From NCBI GenBank assembly GCA_902773415.1, contig CACYEE010000026.1, positions 1 through 11,320 of the forward strand: a stretch of DNA of 11,320 nucleotides, written 5' to 3'. This stretch comes from an uncultured Actinomyces sp. (GTDB lineage Bacteria > Actinomycetota > Actinomycetes > Actinomycetales > Actinomycetaceae). Below the pieces are notes generated by a model. It did not search any database. It was given only the letters and a program-made list of their open reading frames with translations, and was not told the DNA's origin. Positions 5,100-11,320 of the stretch are shown here, in pieces. Both the position numbers and the translations under genes were made by a program. Position 1 is the stretch's first letter, and each line of letters starts with the position of its first letter.

Positions 5100-6899
5100 C
5101 TACTGCGCGTCGCCCTTCCCCACGGCACGAACCGGCAGGAACATGACCAGGCCAAGCACAAGCACGATTGCAATGCCGACAATCCCCCAATGGGCCGCGT
5201 CGCCCTCCGAAATCCCGAGCTTCGAGGCACCGAAGGTAATCGACGCCGAATACATGAACGGGGCAAGGAAGGAGACCGCGCGCCCGCACGTCGCATACAG
5301 GCCGAACACCTCGCCCTCCTCGCCCGGCGGCGTAATCCGCGACAGGTACGAACGCGAGGCGCTTTGCACCGGGCCCACGAATACGCACAGACCCAGCCCG
5401 AAAATCCAGAACACGAGCTTGCCGCCAGCATGGAAGAAGAAAATGGCCATCGCGAAAGCCAGCATCGCGAGCAGGGAGACGACAATCACCTTCTTTGCGC
5501 CCCACACGTCGTCAAGCTTTCCGAAACCGATTGTCGCAATTCCCGCCACGACGTTCGCGGCAATGCCGAAAATCATCACCTCGTCGGCCGAAAAGCCGAA
5601 ACCCGCCGCCGCAAGCACGCCGCCGAAGGCGAACACGCCCGCCAGGCCGTCACGGTAGACGGCTGCCGAGAGGAGGAACCACACCACGGAACGGTCGGCG
5701 CGCCACAGCCGCGCGATTGAACGCCCCACCTCCCGGTAGGCGCCGATGACGCCCGTGGAGGTCGTGCCGTTCGGTTCGCCGTTGCGCACAAGCAGCATGA
5801 TCGGAATCGAGAACAGGAGGGTCCACGCCGCGCAGATCAGCATCGCGAATCGCACGCCCCCGCCCTCGGCCGTCTCCACGCCGAACCATCCGACTTCCGG
5901 CTTGATGAAGCCGATGTAGATGACCACGAGCAGCACGATGCCGCCCACATACCCCATGCCCCACCCGAAGCCGGAGACCCGCCCGACCGTACCGGGCTTC
6001 GACACCTGCCCGACCATCGAGTTGTAGATCACCTCGGACACCTCGAAGATGATATTGCCCAGGCCGATCAGAAACAGCCCAAGCCACAGCATTCCGGGCT
6101 TGACGAAATACAGCAGCGCCATCGTCACGACAAGCAGGAGCGTGCCGCCGTTCAGGATGAGGCGACGCCTGCCGGTCCTGTCGGTCCACTGTCCGACCGC
6201 CGGCGCGATTGCGGCCACGAGAATTCCCGCGCCGGCCGTCACCCAGCCGTAGAGGGTATTCGCGCGTTCGCCGAACATGCCCGCGTTCGTGAGATACACG
6301 GAAAACACGAAAGTCACGATGACGGCGTTGAACGCGGCCGAGCCCCAATCCCAGAACGACCACGCGAGCACGCGCCCGGTCAGGAAGCGCCCCGGCTTGC
6401 CTTCGGGCTGCTGTGGCTGAATGTTTGGCGACGCGGGGCGGGCTTGGGCCTGCGTCGGGCTTCCCGCGGGCTGTGCCTGAGGGGGCTGGGCCTGCCATGC
6501 CGGCACTCCGGATTGCCGGGCCTGGCCTGCACCCTGCGCTCCTGCCATGCCTGCCTGGCGGGGAGCCTGCGGGACTGCGGTGCCTGGGGCCGCCTGAGCC
6601 TGGCCGGGCTGCGCGGGCCGGGCCGGCGGCGGAGCCTGGCCAGGCTGAGCGGACCGCCCCGGCTGCGCGGGGGGAGCCGCCTGCGCGGTCGAGGCCGCAC
6701 TCTCGCCCTGGGAAGCGCCAAGGAGATCGCCGAGTTCGGCAAGCATGGCCTGCGCTTCGGCAAGCTGGGCCTGCTGGGCGGACCGATCGCGCTTGGGCGC
6801 GCCAAGATCCTCCCGGCTCAGGCCGAATGCGGCAAGGTCGGCGTCGGTGAGGCCTTCAAGATCGGGGTCGAGGCCGCCGTTGTCGTTCGAGTTAGCCAT
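5100..6899 (-). CDS. MFS transporter, Atg22/UMF1-like, with long disordered N-terminal tail
   Basis: A 599-residue membrane protein. Residues 172-595 match the Atg22-like UMF1 family of major facilitator transporters: WSFWDWGSAAF..VIVTFVFSVYL (180-202), P-AVGQWTDRTGRRR (233-246), GFGWGMGYVGG (310-320) and GGGVRFAMLICAAWT (346-360). About twelve hydrophobic segments are visible; the substrate is unknown, and bacterial members are poorly characterised. Residues 1-170 are unusual: an acidic start with EGLTDADLAAFGLSREDLG (15-33), a short helix-prone stretch (40-62), then about 100 residues of Pro, Ala and Gln with repeated AQPG. Most UMF1 proteins are roughly 400-450 residues without this tail. 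The start at 6899 is supported by TATTCT 6 bases upstream (leaderless) and by unbroken frame. It lies between ptsI and cysS on the same strand; sugar transport is an idle guess from context. Confidence 0.85.
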   Translation of the reverse strand: MANSNDNGGLDPDLEGLTDADLAAFGLSREDLGAPKRDRSAQQAQLAEAQAMLAELGDLLGASQGESAASTAQAAPPAQPGRSAQPGQAPPPARPAQPGQAQAAPGTAVPQAPRQAGMAGAQGAGQARQSGVPAWQAQPPQAQPAGSPTQAQARPASPNIQPQQPEGKPGRFLTGRVLAWSFWDWGSAAFNAVIVTFVFSVYLTNAGMFGERANTLYGWVTAGAGILVAAIAPAVGQWTDRTGRRRLILNGGTLLLVVTMALLYFVKPGMLWLGLFLIGLGNIIFEVSEVIYNSMVGQVSKPGTVGRVSGFGWGMGYVGGIVLLVVIYIGFIKPEVGWFGVETAEGGGVRFAMLICAAWTLLFSIPIMLLVRNGEPNGTTSTGVIGAYREVGRSIARLWRADRSVVWFLLSAAVYRDGLAGVFAFGGVLAAAGFGFSADEVMIFGIAANVVAGIATIGFGKLDDVWGAKKVIVVSLLAMLAFAMAIFFFHAGGKLVFWIFGLGLCVFVGPVQSASRSYLSRITPPGEEGEVFGLYATCGRAVSFLAPFMYSASITFGASKLGISEGDAAHWGIVGIAIVLVLGLVMFLPVRAVGKGDAQ

Positions 6900-6905
6900 A
6901 GGTCA

Positions 6906-6911
6906 AGAATA
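6906..6911 (-). promoter_or_regulatory. -10 element giving a probable leaderless transporter mRNA
   Basis: TATTCT (6911-6906) ends 6 bases before the ATG at 6899, with no Shine-Dalgarno between. This spacing places the transcript start at the ATG. No clear -35 was found. Confidence 0.5.
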
Positions 6912-7004
6912 CGGGAAGCAGGCGGAAACGGCGCGAAGCTCCCGATTTCCCCCCAAAGAGAACCCCGAACCCGCCGCACGCCCCGCCGCCGTCACCCATG
7001 TGCG

Positions 7005-7032
7005 CAGGCGCAACGCACGTTCAGGCGCAACG
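7005..7032. repeat. Short direct repeat in the ptsI-transporter spacer
   Basis: CAGGCGCAACG occurs at 7005-7015 and again at 7022-7032, a 17-base period. The 167-base spacer (6900-7066) shows no T-run terminator after ptsI. Function unknown; possibly a protein-binding site or chance. Confidence 0.3.
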
Positions 7033-7066
7033 GCCTCGCCGCCACCAGGGCACTCCGGCTCCGCGG

Positions 7067-8737
7067 CTACTCGGAGGCCACGGCAAGGCCAAGCGCCTCG
7101 CGGGCAAGCGCGCGGGCCTGCTTCGCGTCATCGGCAGCCATGACAGCCTCCGCCGCACGGCAGCACTGCTCAAGCGTCACTTCGGCAACTGCGGCTCCCA
7201 CGCCCGGCATCGAACTGCGCGCCATCGACAGCGAATCGAGCCCCATGCCGACATACACGCAGGCGAGCATGGGATCCGACGCGCCCTGGCCGCAAACGCT
7301 CACATGCTTCCCGGCCGCGTTGCAGGCGCGGGCTACTCGCCTGGCAAGCCTGAGCGCGGCGGGCTGCCACTGGTCGGTGTATTCGGCAAGATGGTAGGAA
7401 AGCTTGTCGGCGGCCATCACGTACTGGGTGAGATCGTTCGTGCCGAGCGTCACGAAATCGACGGTTTCGACGAACCGGTCGATCATGACCGCCGCGGCAG
7501 GCACTTCGACCATGAGGCCGGGCACGAGGCCACGTTTGCGCGCAAGTTCCGCAAACCAGCGACTTTCGGCGATGGTGGAGACCATTGGCGCGGCGACCCA
7601 CACGTTGCCTTCGTGGCCGCGGGCCGCCCTGCCAAGCGCGTCAAGCTGACGGTAGAGCACGTCCGGGCGGCGGCCGGTGATGCGCAGACCGCGCACGCCG
7701 AGGGCGGGATTGTCCTCGCCGTCGAGGGACATGAAGCGGATGGCCTTGTCGGAGGAGGCGTCGAGGGTGCGGAAGATGACCCGTCGGCCGGAGAACGCCT
7801 CGATGGCGCGCCGATAGGTATGTTCCTGAACGTCGACGGAGGGGTGGTCGAAGCGGCCAAGGAACCCCATTTCGGTGCGGAAGAGGCCCACGCCGTCGGC
7901 ACCCGACATGGCCGCCTTTTCGGCGCCCTTGGCGGAGCGGACGTTGGCGAATAGCTCGACTCGGTGCCCGTCGGCAGTGCGGGCAGGCGACGTCCAGGCG
8001 CGCACGCGGGCACGCCACTCGCGTTCGGTGAGCATCCGGGTCTGGGCGCGTGCCTGGTCGGGTTCGACTTCGATGGTGCCGTCGGAGCCGTTGAGGAGGA
8101 CGAGCTCGCCTTCTTCAATGCTGCGCAGGGAGCGGGCGGCGACGACGCAGGGGATGCCAAGCTGGCTGGCAATGACGGCGGCATGGGAGGTCGGCCCTCC
8201 GTTGACGGTGGCGATTCCGAGCACAAGATCGGTGTCGAGGGTGGCGGTGGTGGCCGGGGAGAGATCGTCACCGAGAAGGACGACGGGGGTGTCGGGGGCG
8301 ACGACGCCGGGTTCGTCGGTTCCGGTAAGCTCTGCGAGGATGCGGTCGCGAACGTCCTTGAGGTCGACGGCGCGTTGGGACATGAGCGGCGAGCCGTGTT
8401 CGATGCGGCGGATGAACATGCGGAAGGCGTCGATGGTGGCGGGCACGGCGTCGATGCCGGCCACGGTGTGTTTGCGGACTTCCGAGGCGATTGCGGGGTC
8501 GATGGCGAGGGTCGCCGTCATTCGCAGGATGTCGAAGCCTTGGCCTTCGGCTTTCCGGGCGCGTTCGTTGAGGCGTTGGGCTACGGCGGCCGCGGCCGCG
8601 GTGAAGCGTTCAAATTCCGCTTCGCGGGCATCTTCGGGGATTATGGCGAAGGGACCTTCGGGGAGGGGGTTGACGGCTATCCAGGCAGCGGGCGCATAAG
8701 CGGTGCCAGAAACGACGGGGGTACCTGAAATCTGCAT
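7067..8737 (-). CDS. ptsI: PTS enzyme I (phosphoenolpyruvate-protein phosphotransferase)
   Basis: A 556-residue cytosolic enzyme that takes phosphate from PEP onto a histidine and passes it to HPr, starting the sugar phosphotransferase cascade. Residue order fits the family: helical HPr-binding and phosphohistidine domains with GGPTSHAAVIASQLGIP, active His185; then the PEP-binding barrel with GLFRTE (284-289, Arg287), TLDASSDKA (324-332), EVPAAA (411-416), GTNDLTQY (432-439) and VCGQGASDP (481-489) with the conserved Cys482. The start is uncertain by a few codons: ATG 8737 has GGAG 10 bases upstream and gives MQISG, as in other enzyme I proteins; ATG 8743 has the same GGAG only 4 bases away. 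The usual CGE after the last strand reads CGQ here. No HPr (ptsH) or enzyme II gene is in the window. A homologous PEP synthase or PPDK is unlikely given length and motifs. Confidence 0.95.
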   Translation of the reverse strand: MQISGTPVVSGTAYAPAAWIAVNPLPEGPFAIIPEDAREAEFERFTAAAAAVAQRLNERARKAEGQGFDILRMTATLAIDPAIASEVRKHTVAGIDAVPATIDAFRMFIRRIEHGSPLMSQRAVDLKDVRDRILAELTGTDEPGVVAPDTPVVLLGDDLSPATTATLDTDLVLGIATVNGGPTSHAAVIASQLGIPCVVAARSLRSIEEGELVLLNGSDGTIEVEPDQARAQTRMLTEREWRARVRAWTSPARTADGHRVELFANVRSAKGAEKAAMSGADGVGLFRTEMGFLGRFDHPSVDVQEHTYRRAIEAFSGRRVIFRTLDASSDKAIRFMSLDGEDNPALGVRGLRITGRRPDVLYRQLDALGRAARGHEGNVWVAAPMVSTIAESRWFAELARKRGLVPGLMVEVPAAAVMIDRFVETVDFVTLGTNDLTQYVMAADKLSYHLAEYTDQWQPAALRLARRVARACNAAGKHVSVCGQGASDPMLACVYVGMGLDSLSMARSSMPGVGAAVAEVTLEQCCRAAEAVMAADDAKQARALAREALGLAVASE

Positions 8738-8809
8738 GCCCATGACGCTCCAAAAATGACGCTCAACCCGCAAACGGCGTATGCTTCCGCCAATTTGTCC
8801 CTGCCTGCA

Positions 8810-8815
8810 ATTTTA
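8810..8815 (-). promoter_or_regulatory. -10 candidate for ptsI
   Basis: TAAAAT (8815-8810) differs from TATAAT at one base and is the best -10 upstream of ptsI. The -35 region is weak (TTCTTC at 18 bases). The leader would be about 65 bases, ending in GGAG (8751-8748). Confidence 0.4.
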
Positions 8816-8968
8816 CGAGCGCGCATTGCCCGAGAAGAAGCGGAGGGTACGTGACCTTCGTCAAATTGCGGGCCGTGCGTGCGCGACGCGGTCCTGGCCG
8901 CCCGATGCCGCCGCGCCCGGCGCCAGAAGTTCCGCCCCGGAAGGCCTCCGCCTTCCTTGCACAGTCGC

Positions 8969-9015
8969 AAAAAAGCCGGCCCCGGCAAGGATGCTTCCTT
9001 GCCGGGGCCGGCTTT
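8969..9015 (-). terminator. Strong intrinsic terminator of the VaFE surface protein gene
   Basis: Arms at 8972-8990 and 8997-9015 pair perfectly over 19 bases with a 6-base loop. On the minus strand the stem runs into TTTTTT (8974-8969). It starts 55 bases after the stop of the surface gene. The plus strand has only three Ts, so direction is clear. Confidence 0.93.
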
Positions 9016-9070
9016 CTCAGCAGGATCGTGTCCGAGCCTCAACTCTCGGACCCAACCCACGTTTTCGCGC

Positions 9071-11320
9071 TCAGTCCTTCGCCTTCTCGCGCTTGCGGAC
9101 CATCATCGCGCCAGCGCCAGCGAGCAGGGACATCAGGGCGAGTCCGCCGCCGGCGGCCGCGCCGGTCTTCGACAGGCCGGTCACGGGCAGGATCGTCGAC
9201 TTGCGCGATGTCGTGGTGCTCCGGCTGGTAGTCGCCACCGGGACATCCGACTCGACTGTCGGCGTCGCCGCCTTGCTCACCGGCGTCACGCTGTCATTGC
9301 GCGGCGTCACGGGGTCGGTCGTCGGCGTCACGCCGTCGGTCGGGGCGGGCGTCGGTTCGCCAGTCGCCGACGGGGTCGGACCAGGCGTCGGTTCGGCGCT
9401 CTCCGACGGCGTCGGGGTCGGCGTGCCCGGATTCTCCGGAACCTCCTCGTCGACCATCGTCACGGTATCGACCTGCTCGTCCGCGATGAAGACCACGCCA
9501 TCTTGGACGGAAATCTTGACAGGATCGGCAATCTTGTATCCTGCCGGCGCCTCGTCCTCGACCAGCGTGTACTCGGCATCCTTGTCAGGAACGCTCACGA
9601 TGTACGGCTCCTCGCCGGAGACCCACGCGGCGACCTTCGCGCCGGAGGCATCCTCGAGGTGGAGCTTCGCTCCGGCAACCGCCGCGCCCTTCGTGTCGAG
9701 CTTCGCTACCGGGAAGTTCCACACGCCGCGCTTCTGGGTCCGGAACTCGACGGTCTGGTCGGCGTCGTTCAGATCCTCGTGCCGGCCAACGAGCTTCGCT
9801 TCGTCCGCGGCATCGCCAACGTAGAGCTTCTCGAAGGCGACAGCCGCGCCGATGAGTTCGGGATTCTCGTTGCCAAGGCCGGAGCTTGCGCCGATGAGGT
9901 CCTCGACGTTGAAGGTGAATTCGAGAGTCTCCGAGCCGTTCGCTTCCTTCGCCTTGAAGGTCGTGGCGGCGACGGCGCCCTCGATGGGTTCGCCGGTGGC
10001 CTTGTTCATGAGCTGGCCAGAAATCGTGTACGTCTTGCCGGCCTCCAGGTTCGAGTAGACGACCGTGTCGGCAATCGTGACCTCCCCGCGGGCTTCGACG
10101 AGCTTGGCGCCCGTCTCGGCCTCGGTGGCCAGTGTCCGAACCGCCGGGTAGGTGACGGTCTGGTCGGCGTCGCCCAGGTCCTCGTGCCGTGCGATGACGT
10201 TGCCTTCGCCGGGCTTGGCGTCGGCGTTGGCGTCGAGCGCGCCCTCGGAGAGGTACTCGTAGGCCACGGCGGAGTCGCCGGCAAGGGCGGTTCCGTCGAA
10301 CGGACCGAAGGTCATGTTGACCGAGCCGTCGGCAGCCTCGGGCGCGAACTCGACTTCCGCGATCGCGCCGGGGATGTCGGAGCCGTCGGACTTCCTGACG
10401 AGCTTGCCCTTGAGCGTGTAGTGCGCGCCCGGCTTGAGGTTCACGTAGTCGACGCGGTCGATGACGGTCACGGTGCCGTCGGCGTTTCCGACCTTCTCGC
10501 CGGTTTCGCCGTCGGTGGCGACGGTGCGGATCTTCGGGGTCTTCTCGACGGTGACGGTCTGGGCGGCATCGTTGAGGTCGGCGTGGACGGCAACGGCCTT
10601 GCCCTCGTAGACGACTTCCTCGAAGGCGACCATCCGGGTTCCGGCGAGTTCGCTGGTGTCCACCGTGAAGACGAGCTCCACCGCGCCGTCGGCGGCCGGT
10701 GCCTCGAAGGTCTTCGATGCCTCGGCGTAGACGGTCTTGCCGGTGGCCTTGTCGACGAGCTTGCCGTTGACGGTGTAGGTCTTGCCGGGGATGAGGTTGC
10801 GGTAGGTGACGCGGTCGACCACGGCGGCGGTCTTGGCGGCGGCAACGTTCTGGTCCCCGTCAGCGACGTCGGCGGCGTTCGTGCGGGCCTCGGGGACCTG
10901 GACGGACTGGGCGGCGTCGTTGATGTCGGCGTGCTCGCCAACGTAGTCCTCGCGCTCGGAGGCGGCCGTGCGCCCCTCTTCGTTCGCGAGGTCCACGCCG
11001 TTGGCGTCGCCCTCGAACATGTACTCGAAGGCTACGACCGTCTCGCCCTTGAGGGCGGAGGCGTCGGGGATGTCGAAGGTCACGATCTGCGTGCCCTTGC
11101 CGGTCTCGTCGGCCTTGACCTTGGCCTCGGCGGTGCCGACGACCGTCTGGGAGGACTTGGTGACGAGGATGGCCTTGAGCGTGTAGTCGGCGTTCGGTTC
11201 GAGGCCTTCGTAGGCCACGACGTCGTTGACCGTCATTGCGCCTTCGCCGTTGGCGATGTGGTCCTTCGTGAGGGCATCGGTGGCGATGGTGCCGAGGGCC
11301 GGAACGTAGACCGTCTGGTC
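9071..11320 (-). CDS. LPXTG wall-anchored surface protein with VaFE repeats, N-terminus beyond window
   Basis: 749 residues are visible; the frame is open through the right edge, so ATG 11236 is internal. Counting from the edge: residues 1-7 end an earlier repeat; four VaFE (TQ_3-type) domains follow at about 11-144, 146-262, 265-394 and 396-529; a SpaA-like prealbumin domain at 530-625; a Pro/Thr stalk at 628-708; LPVTG at 711-715; a membrane helix at 719-740; tail VRKREKAKD. VaFE domains form an internal Thr-Gln ester bond. Every copy keeps the Asp, Glu (VAFE), His and Gln set: D33/E99/H130/Q138, D169/E234/H246/Q254, D288/E355/H379/Q387, D418/E497/H514/Q522. The protein should be covalently attached to peptidoglycan by a sortase and act as an adhesin stalk; the binding head, if any, is off-window. 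A strong terminator follows. Confidence 0.93.
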   Translation of the reverse strand, partial: DQTVYVPALGTIATDALTKDHIANGEGAMTVNDVVAYEGLEPNADYTLKAILVTKSSQTVVGTAEAKVKADETGKGTQIVTFDIPDASALKGETVVAFEYMFEGDANGVDLANEEGRTAASEREDYVGEHADINDAAQSVQVPEARTNAADVADGDQNVAAAKTAAVVDRVTYRNLIPGKTYTVNGKLVDKATGKTVYAEASKTFEAPAADGAVELVFTVDTSELAGTRMVAFEEVVYEGKAVAVHADLNDAAQTVTVEKTPKIRTVATDGETGEKVGNADGTVTVIDRVDYVNLKPGAHYTLKGKLVRKSDGSDIPGAIAEVEFAPEAADGSVNMTFGPFDGTALAGDSAVAYEYLSEGALDANADAKPGEGNVIARHEDLGDADQTVTYPAVRTLATEAETGAKLVEARGEVTIADTVVYSNLEAGKTYTISGQLMNKATGEPIEGAVAATTFKAKEANGSETLEFTFNVEDLIGASSGLGNENPELIGAAVAFEKLYVGDAADEAKLVGRHEDLNDADQTVEFRTQKRGVWNFPVAKLDTKGAAVAGAKLHLEDASGAKVAAWVSGEEPYIVSVPDKDAEYTLVEDEAPAGYKIADPVKISVQDGVVFIADEQVDTVTMVDEEVPENPGTPTPTPSESAEPTPGPTPSATGEPTPAPTDGVTPTTDPVTPRNDSVTPVSKAATPTVESDVPVATTSRSTTTSRKSTILPVTGLSKTGAAAGGGLALMSLLAGAGAMMVRKREKAKD
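9197..9439 (-). repeat. Low-complexity Pro/Thr stalk coding region
   Basis: About 81 codons rich in Pro, Thr, Ser and Asp, built from TPTP-, EPTP- and VTP-like units. On the DNA level this is a series of imperfect GGCGTC-based units (plus-strand view), a wall-spanning region of the kind commonly seen before LPXTG motifs. Confidence 0.8.
9734..11290 (-). repeat. Four complete tandem VaFE domain repeats
   Basis: Coding repeats at 11290-10889, 10885-10535, 10528-10139 and 10135-9734. Each starts with a variant of RT-x-AT-D, has a D-x-V-x-Y strand, a YTL/YTV..G.L strand, VAFE or VAYE, and ends H-x-D-(8 bases of codons apart)-Q-(T/S)-V. Copies differ mainly by insertions before and after VAFE. 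The right-edge residues DQTV belong to a further upstream copy. Confidence 0.9.

Larger units (their letters stand above)
8738..9070. other. 333-base spacer between ptsI and the VaFE surface gene
   Basis: No gene is seen. It contains the ptsI promoter candidate (8810-8815), a nine-base direct duplication ATGACGCTC at 8742-8750 and 8756-8764, a small inverted repeat GGAAGG/CCTTCC (8939-8956), and the strong terminator at 8969-9015. Confidence 0.6.

Noticed and set aside
8738..8773. Upstream TTG start for ptsI at 8773
   Set aside because: No ribosome site precedes it, and the added residues (MRVERHFWSVMG) do not resemble enzyme I N-termini.
1..11320. tRNA, rRNA, tmRNA, RNase P RNA or SRP RNA genes
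   Set aside because: I looked for their conserved cores in the intergenic stretches and found none; a covariance-model search could not be run.

Overview
The window reads as chromosomal DNA of a high-GC Gram-positive bacterium, most likely Actinomycetota. Evidence for this is the C/G-ending codon use, the LPXTG-type wall-anchored proteins with VaFE and Spy0128-like self-crosslinking domains, the mycobacterial-type 'CGATVQG..HIGH' cysteinyl-tRNA synthetase, and apparent leaderless promoters. An Actinomycetaceae-like host would fit, but the sequence alone does not settle genus.

Layout, left to right. Positions 1-551 (minus) hold the N-terminal part of a secreted surface protein with one Spy0128/FctA-like pilin domain; the gene runs off the left edge. 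A gene-free 852-base stretch (552-1403) follows, with divergent promoter candidates and several GC-rich hairpins. At 1404-3065 (plus) is a two-gene phosphate uptake operon: a DUF47/PhoU-like accessory protein and a PiT-family phosphate permease. A convergent 355-base spacer carries inverted repeats and the cysS terminator. On the minus strand come cysS (3421-4887), an Atg22/UMF1-type MFS transporter with a 170-residue disordered N-terminal tail (5100-6899), and ptsI, enzyme I of the sugar phosphotransferase system (7067-8737). A strong intrinsic terminator (8969-9015) ends the last gene, a 749-residue C-terminal part of an LPXTG surface protein with four complete VaFE domains, a SpaA-type domain and a Pro/Thr stalk (9071-11320, running off the right edge).

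The central genes are housekeeping (translation, phosphate and sugar uptake). The two edge genes are accessory cell-surface genes built from covalently self-crosslinking modules, and no sortase is visible. The most notable irregularities are an abrupt codon-use switch inside the left surface gene (about position 118), a 60-base-period repeat in front of cysS, a dispersed intergenic GTCCCCGAT motif with dyad structure, and the long low-complexity tail on the transporter. I did not find a clearly new multi-gene system in this window.
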